This document shows positions 35,079 to 43,571 of a DNA stretch of 64,000 nt, piece by piece. Below the pieces are notes generated by a model. That model was not told the DNA's origin, ran no database searches, and was given only the letters and a program-made list of their open reading frames with translations. The translations under genes were made by a program, and so were the position numbers. Source of the stretch: Coprothermobacter sp. (GTDB lineage Bacteria > Caldisericota > Caldisericia > Cryosericales > Cryosericaceae); the NCBI GenBank assembly GCA_013824685.1, contig PNOG01000022.1, positions 31,266 through 95,265 on the forward strand, in the 5' to 3' direction. The first letter of the stretch is position 1. Every line of letters starts with the position of its first letter.

Positions 35079-36275
35079 ATGTCCAATCGGTTAAGAATCG
35101 TACATATCTACCAGTGGTACATGGATAGTATGGGATACCAGGAAAACTACCTGCCTCGGTATCAAGCTAGTCTGGGAAACGATGTCACGATTATCACTTC
35201 TACTCGGAGTCCTCAGTATCCGAACACGCCCTTGCAGTGCATGAGGTCGGGAAAACACGAGGACCACGGAGTAACGATCATCCGATTGCGGACTGTGTCC
35301 ATTGTTGCTCCTAGCGGGAATACCCTCGTATTCATGTCTGGCCTGTATAGTGCGCTCAATCGAGCAAGGCCCGAAGTCGTTTTCCATCACAATACATCTG
35401 AGGATTCGTTGCGTGCCGCTGGCGCCTACAAGATCAGACATCCGTCTACTCTCCTGGCTTTGGACTCGCATCTGAATTTCGCCAACAGCGGCAAGAGCTG
35501 GGTCTCGGCACGCTTGTGGCATGGGTTATTCTGGCGGTGGCAATTGCAGCGAGTGTTGCCTTTGGTGGACAAGGTCTTCGCCGTCACTCCTGCATGTGCC
35601 CAGTTCGAGCGGGAGGTTCATGGGATTCCTGCAAACCTGGTTGAGGTTCTCCCCCTTGGATGCGATGACGAGAACCAGCCACCGCGCGACGAAGCTCACG
35701 CTTGGCTGCGGCACAAGGCGAATTGGCCGTCGGACACACGAGTGGTTGTCATTGCCGGCAAGCTGGACCGGAACAAGCGTGCAATCGAGACTGTGAGTGC
35801 CTTTCGCATGTTGGATGACGAGGCAGCACGCTTAGCGATTGTTGGTTCGATCGGACCGGACATTTCGCAGGAGTTGGTCGGTGCTATTGGCGGCGACACA
35901 AGGATAGGGCTGTTTGGCTGGGTGTCTGCAGACGAACTCGCGTGGTGGTTGAGGGGGGCAGACATTGGCGTCTGGCCCGGCACGGAGTCTTCCGTGTGGG
36001 TGCAGGCGGTCGGGAGCGGGCTCCCTGTCATTCTCCATCATGTTCCGGGGCGTGAGGATTTGACTGCAGGAGGAAATGGCATTCTGCTTGAATCGGCTGA
36101 ACCTGCTGAGATCTATGAGTGCCTCAAGAAGGCTCTGGATGATGCCTTCCTTCCGAACCTGGTGAAGTCGGCGAGTGAAGTAGCCCCTCGTTTTTCATAT
36201 GCTGCAATAGCTCGACAGTCTCTGACCTTCGCGTCGGCCCCCGAAAAGATGATCGCTGGTGAAGAAACGAGGTGA
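35079..36275 (+). CDS. GT4-family glycosyltransferase
   Basis: 398 aa. GT-B features: RIVHIYQWYMDSMGYQENYL at the start (the G-x-x-E loop), LLALDSHLNFA, AVTPACAQFE, VVIAGKLDRNKRAIETV, and a C-terminal AVGSGLPVILH..GREDL donor region. GAGGAGAGG precedes the ATG. Base composition is more AT-rich than in the first operon, in line with separate acquisition of this stretch. Specificity is unknown. Confidence 0.83.
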   Translation: MSNRLRIVHIYQWYMDSMGYQENYLPRYQASLGNDVTIITSTRSPQYPNTPLQCMRSGKHEDHGVTIIRLRTVSIVAPSGNTLVFMSGLYSALNRARPEVVFHHNTSEDSLRAAGAYKIRHPSTLLALDSHLNFANSGKSWVSARLWHGLFWRWQLQRVLPLVDKVFAVTPACAQFEREVHGIPANLVEVLPLGCDDENQPPRDEAHAWLRHKANWPSDTRVVVIAGKLDRNKRAIETVSAFRMLDDEAARLAIVGSIGPDISQELVGAIGGDTRIGLFGWVSADELAWWLRGADIGVWPGTESSVWVQAVGSGLPVILHHVPGREDLTAGGNGILLESAEPAEIYECLKKALDDAFLPNLVKSASEVAPRFSYAAIARQSLTFASAPEKMIAGEETR

Positions 36276-36281
36276 TGACGC

Positions 36282-36401
36282 GTGGATATCCAGGAGGTCT
36301 ACCAACAGAGGCAGTTCGCCGACAGAATCACCAGATCATTGATGAGAGGTTTGGCCCCATGTGTCAGCGGCCCATTGCTGGCAGTACCGCTGATTGGCTA
36401 A
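36282..36401 (+). pseudogene. Possible gene remnant in the 36.28-36.5 kb gap
   Basis: A 39-codon frame beginning GTG (36282) reads DIQEVYQQRQFADRITRS and then stops at 36401. It resembles the start of a SAM-dependent methyltransferase only faintly. Another overlapping frame (36272-36652) shows no recognisable features. The ~230-bp gap holds no other gene; I see it as decayed sequence. Confidence 0.2.
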
Positions 36402-36506
36402 GGCCCGATGATGTTATCTCTGCTACAATGGAGTTAAGTGGAGAGACACTGTTTGCAGGGAGCTGTGGCCATGGGGACTGGTCGCCAGAGAATAGAGGAG
36501 TCCGGA

Positions 36507-37115
36507 ATGCTAAGGAATATGCCATGGTTCTATGCGACGGTACACCGAGTGCGTACAGAGTTCAAGAAGCTCATGTTGCATACAACTGGAATTCACACGA
36601 CAACGCACCTTGCGGGATGGAGCAGACTTGCCAGCGACATCAAGACACATGAGTATGTCTATATTGGCCCAAGCTGCACTATAGGTCCTGGCGTGGAAAT
36701 TGGAGCCTACACGATGCTAGCACCACGGGTCGCCATAGTCGGAGGGGATCATCGGTATGACAGACCTGGGGTACCCACGGAGTTTTCGGGTCGTGCAGCA
36801 CTGCGAAGGACATCGATAGGAGCTGACGTGTGGTTGGGTTTTGGATGCATCATCATTGCTGGAGTGACCATCGGTAGAGGGGCAATCGTAGCAGCAGGTG
36901 CTGTCGTGACACACGATGTCCCCCCCTATGCCGTTGTTGGTGGTGTACCAGCTAAGTTCATCCGTTGGCGTTTCGCAAGTACTGACGACAGAGCAATTCA
37001 CGATGCTATGCTTCTTGAGCGCCCGCGGGCGGGTCACTATGCGGGAGCCTTTGCGGCAGCAGTAGACTCACGACAGGGAGAGGAGGGTTCAGATGAGCGC
37101 ACGATTTCAGGGTGA
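36507..37115 (+). CDS. Sugar O/N-acetyltransferase, left-handed beta-helix (CatB/NodL/WcaF-like)
   Basis: 202 aa. Residues ~50-150 carry hexapeptide repeats (YIGPSCTIGPGVEIGAYTML), the GGDHRYDRPG loop with the likely catalytic His, and TSIGADVWLGFGCIIIAGVT, ending with the family's VVTHDVPPYAVVGGVPAKFI. It should acetylate a sugar of the repeat unit. The ATG at 36507 follows AGAGGAG; earlier in-frame ATGs lack a site. The last ~23 bases overlap capE. Confidence 0.82.
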   Translation: MLRNMPWFYATVHRVRTEFKKLMLHTTGIHTTTHLAGWSRLASDIKTHEYVYIGPSCTIGPGVEIGAYTMLAPRVAIVGGDHRYDRPGVPTEFSGRAALRRTSIGADVWLGFGCIIIAGVTIGRGAIVAAGAVVTHDVPPYAVVGGVPAKFIRWRFASTDDRAIHDAMLLERPRAGHYAGAFAAAVDSRQGEEGSDERTISG

Positions 37116-38151
37116 CAGGCGATGCACGTTGATCACCGGTGGTACCGGCTCCTTTGGCCATGCCTTCTTGACGTACACGCTTGCTCGGGGTGTGCAGGAA
37201 GTTCGGGTCCTCAGCCGAGACGAGTTCAAGCAGGAGGTCATGCGCAAGCAGCTGCACGACCCGCGGGTCAAGTTCTATCTGGGTGACGTGCGGGACCGTG
37301 CCAGTGTCGACCATGCCATGGAGGGCGTCGACCATGTGTTCCATGCTGCGGCGCTGAAGGAGGTGCCCTCCTGCGAGTTCTTCCCGGTTCAGGCGGTCAT
37401 GACCAACGTGCTGGGGAGCAACAATGTTATTGAGTCAGCTATCGCTCACGGGGTAAAGAGTGTCGTGTGCCTGAGTACCGACAAGGCAGTTCAGCCGATC
37501 AACGCCATGGGCATGAGCAAGGCGCTCATGGAGAAGACGGCATATGCGGCAGCGAGGGACAGCGGGCACACCAGACAGACGGTCATCACCGTGACCCGCT
37601 ACGGCAATGTGATGTGTTCCCGTGGCTCAGTCATTCCGCTGTTCATCGAGAAGATGAAACGGGGTGAACCGCTGACGGTCACGGAACCCACGATGACCCG
37701 TTTTCTGATGTCGATGGACGAAGCTATTGGACTGGTGTTGTTTGCCATGGAGCACGCCGAGCCAGGCGACCTGTTCATCCGCAAAGCGCCGGCCTGTACC
37801 ATCGGTGATCTGGCACTGGCTCTCAAGGAGCTGTTCCATTCCGACGCGCCCATTCAGGTTATCGGATCGCGTCATGGCGAGAAGCTGCACGAGACGCTGG
37901 CGACGGCTGCCGAATTGCACCGGGCGGAGGACATGGGCGACTACTTCCGCGTGCGCATGGACGACCGCGACCTCAACTACGAGAAGTACGTGAGTGAGGG
38001 TGACCAAGGTGTCCTGATGACGAACGACTACACCTCGGCTTTGACCCAGCGCCTGTCGGTGCAGGAGATCATGAACAAGTTGGCTGCGCTGCGCGAGGTG
38101 CACCATGAGGTGAATGGCGGGACAGGCTCGTCGTTCTCCCGTGGGAGCTGA
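37093..38151 (+). CDS. capE: UDP-GlcNAc 4,6-dehydratase/5-epimerase (WbjB/CapE/FnlA)
   Basis: First enzyme of UDP-N-acetyl-L-fucosamine synthesis. The 352-aa SDR has the NADP loop ITGGTGSFGHAF, LSRDEFKQEVMR typical of this subfamily, and STDKAVQPINAMGMSK. In that segment the usual catalytic Tyr-x3-Lys is Met-x3-Lys (139/143), as in CapE and WbpM-type enzymes. It is followed by the reductase (CapF) and epimerase (CapG) in pathway order. Confidence 0.9.
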   Translation: MSARFQGDRRCTLITGGTGSFGHAFLTYTLARGVQEVRVLSRDEFKQEVMRKQLHDPRVKFYLGDVRDRASVDHAMEGVDHVFHAAALKEVPSCEFFPVQAVMTNVLGSNNVIESAIAHGVKSVVCLSTDKAVQPINAMGMSKALMEKTAYAAARDSGHTRQTVITVTRYGNVMCSRGSVIPLFIEKMKRGEPLTVTEPTMTRFLMSMDEAIGLVLFAMEHAEPGDLFIRKAPACTIGDLALALKELFHSDAPIQVIGSRHGEKLHETLATAAELHRAEDMGDYFRVRMDDRDLNYEKYVSEGDQGVLMTNDYTSALTQRLSVQEIMNKLAALREVHHEVNGGTGSSFSRGS

Positions 38152-38152
38152 G

Positions 38153-39277
38153 ATGCATATTGGTATCACAGGTGCGGATGGGTTCCTCGGCTGGCATCTG
38201 CGGAGTTTGCTGCACGGAGATACGACAGAAGATACTGCTGTGCCCTGTGACCAAGCATCCTTTGCCGACGACAATGCGCTCGACGACCTCGCCGCGACAT
38301 CCGATGCCATCGTCCACTTCGCCGGCATCAACCGTGGCACCGACGATGAGGTCCTGAACGGCAACCTGGCCATCACGGATCGGCTCATTGCTGCCCTACG
38401 CCGGTCCGGCCGCATGCCCCACATCTTGTTTGCCTCCTCCATCCAGATCGATCGTGACAATACCTATGGCGAGGCCAAGCGTGTCTGCGCCCAGCACCTG
38501 CAGACATGGGCGGACAGCTGCGGGGCGCACCTTACCACCGTTGTCCTGCCGAACGTCTTTGGCGAGTTCGGCCGTCCGTTCTACAACTCAGTGGTTGCGA
38601 CTTTCTGCCACCAGCTCGTGCATGGGGAGGAGCCCCACATTGTAGCGGATGCTCCCCTCGAACTTATCGCGGCTCAGGATGTAGCTGCCAAGTTCGTTGC
38701 GCTCGCTCATGACGGGGCGGCGGGCGTGGTCCGCGTGCCAGGCCACAATCCCCTGCTGGTCTCTGAGATCCTGAGTCGTCTCCAGGGGCTGAATGCCTCG
38801 TATTCCGGTGGTACGCTTCCCCTTCTTGCTGACTCGTTCGACCTGCAGTTGTTCAATACGCTGCGCTCCTTCCGCTTTCCCGACCAGGTTCAGGGCATCT
38901 TCGACGTCCATACAGACCCACGTGGTACGCTATGGGAGGTGGCGCGGTCACAGGGAACCGGTCAGACGTTTGTGTCATGGACTGAGCCCGGGGTCACAAG
39001 GGGCAACCATTACCATCGGCATAAGGTGGAGCGCTTCGCTGTGCTGAGTGGCAGCGGACGCATTCGCCTGCGGCGACTGTTCACTCCTGACGTCCATACC
39101 TACGATCTGACTGGCGAAGCACCGGGCTACGTGGACATGCCGACCTTTTGTACACACAGCATCGAGAATACCGGGTCAGCACCGCTCCTGACCCTGTTCT
39201 GGTCAGGTGAGCTGTTTGATGCGGGGAAGCCAGACACTTGGAGTGAACCCGTTCTGGCACAGGAGGCAGGAAGATGA
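38153..39277 (+). CDS. capF: UDP-2-acetamido-2,6-dideoxy-hexulose 4-reductase (WbjC/CapF)
   Basis: 374 aa with the two-domain CapF plan: an N-terminal SDR (HIGITGADGFLGWHL, then FAGINRG) and a C-terminal cupin (~245-370) with WEVARSQGTGQTFVSWT, TRGNHYHRHKVERFAVL and the metal-binding His cluster. It converts the CapE product through epimerisation and reduction to UDP-N-acetyl-L-talosamine. It starts two bases after the capE stop; GGGAGC lies upstream. Confidence 0.9.
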   Translation: MHIGITGADGFLGWHLRSLLHGDTTEDTAVPCDQASFADDNALDDLAATSDAIVHFAGINRGTDDEVLNGNLAITDRLIAALRRSGRMPHILFASSIQIDRDNTYGEAKRVCAQHLQTWADSCGAHLTTVVLPNVFGEFGRPFYNSVVATFCHQLVHGEEPHIVADAPLELIAAQDVAAKFVALAHDGAAGVVRVPGHNPLLVSEILSRLQGLNASYSGGTLPLLADSFDLQLFNTLRSFRFPDQVQGIFDVHTDPRGTLWEVARSQGTGQTFVSWTEPGVTRGNHYHRHKVERFAVLSGSGRIRLRRLFTPDVHTYDLTGEAPGYVDMPTFCTHSIENTGSAPLLTLFWSGELFDAGKPDTWSEPVLAQEAGR

Positions 39278-40395
39278 AGGTTATGACTATCGTCGGGACC
39301 CGTCCCGAGATCATCCGTTTGTCTCGTGTTATTCCCTGCCTCGACGCGCACGTCCAGCACGTCCTGGTCCACACCGGCCAGAACTACGACGATGAGTTGA
39401 ATGGTGTGTTCTTCCGTGACCTGGGCCTGCGCGCGCCCGACGTCGATCTGCATGCCGCAGGTGCGACAGCGGCTGAGACCATCGGGCTCACCATTGCACG
39501 CATCGACCCTGTCTTGCAGGCTGAATCCCCGGATGCAGTCCTCATCCTCGGCGACACCAACAGTTGCCTCACTGCCATTGCCGCGAAACGGCGTCACATC
39601 CCGATCTTCCATATGGAGGCGGGCAACCGGTGTTTCGATGAACGCGTGCCCGAGGAGACCAACAGGCGTATCGTCGACCATATCGCCGACATCAACATGC
39701 CCTACAGCTCTATCGCACGAGAGTATCTCCTGCGCGAAGGCGTCGCCCCCGACCGCGTCATTACGACGGGCAGCCCGATGTACGAGGTCCTCCATCACTA
39801 CCTGCCGGCAATCCAGGCCAGCGATGTGCTGAGCCGACTGGGACTCACCCCCGAAGGGTACTACGTCGTGAGCGTGCACCGCGAGGAGAACGTGGACGAT
39901 GAGGCACACTTTGATGCCTTCATTGCCGTCCTGCGCCACTTGAGCAGTCTGGAGAGACCTATCGTCGTGAGCACGCACCCGCGCACGCGCAAATGGCTCG
40001 ACGAGCGTCATGTGCAGGTGCCCCTTGGTGTCAGCTTCCTGAAGCCGCTCGGGTTCCTCGATTATGTCCGGCTTGAACTAGACGCACGGTGTACACTGTC
40101 CGACAGCGGAACGATCACGGAAGAATCTAACATCCTGGGATTCCCCGCGCTCAACCTGCGCGAGGCACACGAGCGGCCCGAGGGGATGGAGGAAGCTGCG
40201 GTCATCATGACGGGGTTGCGGCCCGAACGCGTTATGGAAGCGCTCAAGGTGGCTGAAGCCCAGCCCCGCGGAGCCGACCGTACGCTGCGTCTGGCCCCCG
40301 ACTATGCTGTCCCGAACGTATCCGAAAAGGTTCTGCGCATCATCCTGAGCTACACAGACTATGTGCGCAGGGTCGTGTGGAACCGAACCACATGA
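39274..40395 (+). CDS. capG: UDP-HexNAc 2-epimerase (WbjD/CapG, WecB family)
   Basis: Non-hydrolysing 2-epimerase, 373 aa, last step to UDP-L-FucNAc. Landmarks: IVGTRPEIIRLSR, HTGQNYD, LILGDTNSC, HMEAGNRC, EETNRR, VSVHREEN, and LSDSGTITEES. It overlaps capF as ATGA. Its position after capE-capF supports WbjD/CapG over WecB or WbpI. Since it is the only epimerase of this family in the window, a second role in the wbpABDE pathway cannot be excluded. Confidence 0.9.
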   Translation: MKVMTIVGTRPEIIRLSRVIPCLDAHVQHVLVHTGQNYDDELNGVFFRDLGLRAPDVDLHAAGATAAETIGLTIARIDPVLQAESPDAVLILGDTNSCLTAIAAKRRHIPIFHMEAGNRCFDERVPEETNRRIVDHIADINMPYSSIAREYLLREGVAPDRVITTGSPMYEVLHHYLPAIQASDVLSRLGLTPEGYYVVSVHREENVDDEAHFDAFIAVLRHLSSLERPIVVSTHPRTRKWLDERHVQVPLGVSFLKPLGFLDYVRLELDARCTLSDSGTITEESNILGFPALNLREAHERPEGMEEAAVIMTGLRPERVMEALKVAEAQPRGADRTLRLAPDYAVPNVSEKVLRIILSYTDYVRRVVWNRTT

Positions 40396-41618
40396 AGCAG
40401 GATCGTCTGCTGATTCTGACCGAGTATTTCTACCCCGACACGGCTTCGGGGACCGGTCGCATTATGACAGAACTGGCAGAGGACCTGGTCAAGAAAGGAA
40501 TCTGTGTTGACGTAGTCTGTGGGCAGCCTTCGTATCTTGCGCACGAACGCGTTTTGTCACGGGAAGATTGGCATGGCGTCAAGGTGACTCGCCTGTCCGA
40601 ACTGAGGGTCAGTCGTCATTTGGGCGCCGGTCGTACCGCAAGTTGGGCCTGGTTCATGCTCCAGTGTTTGGTGCACGTGCCGTTCTGGCGGCGGAAATAC
40701 CATCGCATTCTTGTCGTCACCAACCCAGCACCAGCATTATCGCTAGGGTGGCTGTTCAAGCGTGGGCGTACTGCCGCCGGGTATGTTGCTCTCGTGCATG
40801 ATCTCTTCCCTGAGAACGCCGTAGCAGTCGGCAAGTTACGTGAAAACTCATTGGCAGTACGTGCTATGAAATCGCTCAATCGGGTTTCTCTGCTTGCGGC
40901 CGACACTGTGGTGACAGTGGGAGAAGACATGAAAAGATTGCTTTGCGCAGACTATGGACTGCGACTGGAGAAGGTGCACGTAATTCCCAATTGGGCCTCC
41001 CAGGTAGAGACTCCTAGCCTGGTCAACATCGAGGCTGTTGACTACTGGCGGCGTTCTCTGGGGTTGGGCGACCGGTTTCTTGTGTTGTACGCTGGCAACT
41101 TCGGTTTCGCTCAGGATGCGGACCTGCTTATCCGGTGCTTGGCAGCATGCAGTCACATGACAGACGTTCTGTTCTGCTTCGCCGGAGGGGGCGGTCAGTA
41201 TGAACGATTGCGCAACGAGGAGACGAGCGGAGCCATTCCAAATCTGAGGGTTGTACCTTTCCAGACTGGAACGAGGTACTCCAGTCTGCTGAAGCTGGCT
41301 GGTTGTGGCCTTGTGTCATTACATCCACATCTCAGGGGAATGGCCGTGCCAAGCAAAGTCACCACTTACATGGCCACCGGTTTGCCCGTCATCTGTTTGG
41401 CTGAACAAAGCAGCGATCTTGCCAATATGGTTAAGGAGACGTCCAGCGGCATTAGGTGCCAGTCTCCCGAGCAGTTCGCTGATGCGGTCCGGCTCATAGT
41501 ATCGGACAATGAGCTGAGAAGCAGGCTGGCTAGGAACGCGCTCAGAGCTGCGGAAACCAAGTATTCGCGCTCTCAGTGCATCTCATCGTTTGTTGAAGTG
41601 CTCTCAGGATTGCCGTAG
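40392..41618 (+). CDS. wbuB: GT4 glycosyltransferase, putative L-fucosaminyltransferase (WbuB/WbjE)
   Basis: 408 aa; ILTEYFYPDTASGTGRI, VVTNPAPALSLGWL, YVALVHDLFPENA, VIPNWAS, VLYAGNFGFAQDADLLI, and VTTYMATGLPVICLAE are the standard WbuB set. In E. coli O26 and in P. aeruginosa O11 the equivalent gene follows the FucNAc synthesis genes and transfers L-FucNAc to the lipid-linked first sugar. It overlaps capG as ATGA, which supports the same role. 76 bp separate it from the next gene. Confidence 0.87.
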   Translation: MKQDRLLILTEYFYPDTASGTGRIMTELAEDLVKKGICVDVVCGQPSYLAHERVLSREDWHGVKVTRLSELRVSRHLGAGRTASWAWFMLQCLVHVPFWRRKYHRILVVTNPAPALSLGWLFKRGRTAAGYVALVHDLFPENAVAVGKLRENSLAVRAMKSLNRVSLLAADTVVTVGEDMKRLLCADYGLRLEKVHVIPNWASQVETPSLVNIEAVDYWRRSLGLGDRFLVLYAGNFGFAQDADLLIRCLAACSHMTDVLFCFAGGGGQYERLRNEETSGAIPNLRVVPFQTGTRYSSLLKLAGCGLVSLHPHLRGMAVPSKVTTYMATGLPVICLAEQSSDLANMVKETSSGIRCQSPEQFADAVRLIVSDNELRSRLARNALRAAETKYSRSQCISSFVEVLSGLP

Positions 41619-41694
41619 CAGCTCGTCATCAACGCAGCATGAAGAGGGACAGTGATCTGGAGAAACACATGTCAGTGGAATTGATGGTGATCTG

Positions 41695-42588
41695 ATGAAC
41701 TGCTTCATGACAGGGGCAACTTCTACGGTAGGAATGTTCGCCCTGCGCTCCGTGCTGGGCGATGGAGAGGTTGAACATGTCTCAGTCCTCAGCAGGTCTC
41801 CCGGTCGATTTCCACTGACGCACGAGAAGTTGACGGTCGTCTCTGGGAACCTGCTTGAGCCCGGCCCGTGGGAACTAGCAGCAAATGGGTGTGACATGGT
41901 TGTGCATGCTGCGGGGATTATGTTCTTGCCACAGCTCCTTCCCCTGATGCGGACAAGCGCTGCACGGCAGCTTGTTGTGGTCGGGACAACCGGGGTGTTT
42001 TCCCGGTTCAAGTCGGCGTCACAGGAGTACGTACACGATGAGGAGCTTCTTCGGTCATTTCTGATGGAGCACCCAGCAGTTCGGTGTGTTGTGCTGCGCC
42101 CAACAATGATCTATGGGCATGCTGGCGACCGTAACGTGTCTGTCCTGCTGTCGTGGTTCAGGAGGCACAGTGTCTTCCCCATGTTCGGCGATGGTCATGC
42201 CCTGATTCAGCCTGTCTATGACGCTGACGTGGCATCTGCCGTTGTCGCAGCCGTGCGGCAGCACTGCGAACCTGCTGGGTTCTACAACGTGTCTGGCCGA
42301 GCACCGCTGTCCTATCGCCAGTTCATCGAGGCCATTGCGGCGGCGGTCGGTACCACGCCCCGCTTTGTGCATCTGCCAGTGAGCGCGTCAGCAGCATTGT
42401 TTGAGGCAGCCCATTTCCTCATTCCCCGTTTTCGCTTCAGCGGCGAACAAGTCTGGCGCACCACCGATGACCGTGCCTTTGACTGGTCGGCAGCAGGGGC
42501 GGCTTTCGGCTTTGCGCCGCGTTCCTTTGAGGAAGGACTCACGTTACAGTTGGCACGTATGGACTCATCAGCGGGAGCCGAACGGTGA
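41695..42588 (+). CDS. NAD(P)-dependent epimerase/dehydratase-like SDR (WbjF-like)
   Basis: 297 aa; MTGATSTVGMFALRSVL is the cofactor loop, VVHAAGIMFLP and LRPTMIYGHAGDRN follow. I see no standard Tyr-x3-Lys, so it is an atypical SDR, possibly binding rather than turning over substrate. In the P. aeruginosa O11 locus a similar gene (wbjF) sits between the FucNAc transferase and wbpL, the same position as here. Function there is unproven as far as I know. It overlaps wbpL as GTGA. Confidence 0.8.
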   Translation: MNCFMTGATSTVGMFALRSVLGDGEVEHVSVLSRSPGRFPLTHEKLTVVSGNLLEPGPWELAANGCDMVVHAAGIMFLPQLLPLMRTSAARQLVVVGTTGVFSRFKSASQEYVHDEELLRSFLMEHPAVRCVVLRPTMIYGHAGDRNVSVLLSWFRRHSVFPMFGDGHALIQPVYDADVASAVVAAVRQHCEPAGFYNVSGRAPLSYRQFIEAIAAAVGTTPRFVHLPVSASAALFEAAHFLIPRFRFSGEQVWRTTDDRAFDWSAAGAAFGFAPRSFEEGLTLQLARMDSSAGAER

Positions 42589-43571
42589 TTCTACTCGCCT
42601 GGGCGATAGGAGCGTGCTTCATGACCTTCGGCGTTGGCCTTCTAGTCGCGACATATGGTGCCAACATAGGGCTTGTCGACGCTCCCAATGGGCGCAGCAG
42701 CCATACCGAGGCGACGCCGCGGGCAGGCGGACTTGGCATTTCCATTGCAGGTGTTGTGGCCGGGGTTGCCTATGGATTGCCCGTTGCTGCCTGGCTGCCC
42801 ATGGCTGGCATCGGGTTCCTAGGTCTGGTCGACGATCGGTGGCACGTCGAATCTCGCTTGCGCCTCCTCGTGCAATGCATGTTGGCAGGCTTGAGCACAC
42901 TGTGGCTGCTGAGGCAGACCAACCTGCCGGTCTTGATTGTGGGAGCCGTGGCAATCATGCTTGTCCTGCTCCTCGTTGGCACAACCAACATCTACAACTT
43001 CATGGACGGTTCAAATGGCATGGCCGGGCTCATGGGGGTTGTCGTCTTCGGGATGATCGCTGTGCTATCGTTTACCTTTGCAAGGGATACAGAGATCGCC
43101 AAAACTGCGCTCATCATCGCTGCCGCATGTTGTGGATTTCTGCCGCTCAATCTGCGCGGCAGGGCGCGCGTCTTCATGGGGGATGTTTGTAGTACATTTC
43201 TGGGGTTCACTGCAGCACTCCTGGCACTGCGACTGTGGATGGAACAACCTGTATGGGGCTTGTGCGCACTGGGGTCGATGACTGTCTTCTACGTTGACGC
43301 GGGATTGACGCTCTTGGCTCGCCTGCGCACGCATAAACGATTGTTTGAAGCTCATCGCATGCACGCCTATCAGCGCCTGGTCAACGAACTCGGATGGGCA
43401 CACCCTGCTGTTGCAGTCACGTATGCTGGAATTCAGTTGGCTGTCAGTATACTGGTTCTTGTCTCGAGCCGCTGGGGCTGGGGTGCCGTTGTTGGGGTGC
43501 TCACGGGTGTGGTGATTGTCCTCTCATGCCTATACTGGTATGTGCAGACGAGAGCCGTGAGGAGGACATGA
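42585..43571 (+). CDS. wbpL: Polyprenyl-phosphate HexNAc-1-phosphate transferase (WbpL/MraY-type)
   Basis: 328 aa with ~10 hydrophobic segments. It carries the family signatures LVDDRWHVESRLRLL (two catalytic-site aspartates ~83/84) and NIYNFMDGSNGMAG (N-x-x-N-F-x-D-G), plus HRMHAYQRLV with the cytosolic His-rich loop. It should start a glycan by moving GlcNAc-, QuiNAc- or FucNAc-1-phosphate onto the lipid carrier. The GTG start overlaps the preceding stop, and the next start overlaps its own stop (TGATG). Confidence 0.9.
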   Translation: MILLAWAIGACFMTFGVGLLVATYGANIGLVDAPNGRSSHTEATPRAGGLGISIAGVVAGVAYGLPVAAWLPMAGIGFLGLVDDRWHVESRLRLLVQCMLAGLSTLWLLRQTNLPVLIVGAVAIMLVLLLVGTTNIYNFMDGSNGMAGLMGVVVFGMIAVLSFTFARDTEIAKTALIIAAACCGFLPLNLRGRARVFMGDVCSTFLGFTAALLALRLWMEQPVWGLCALGSMTVFYVDAGLTLLARLRTHKRLFEAHRMHAYQRLVNELGWAHPAVAVTYAGIQLAVSILVLVSSRWGWGAVVGVLTGVVIVLSCLYWYVQTRAVRRT

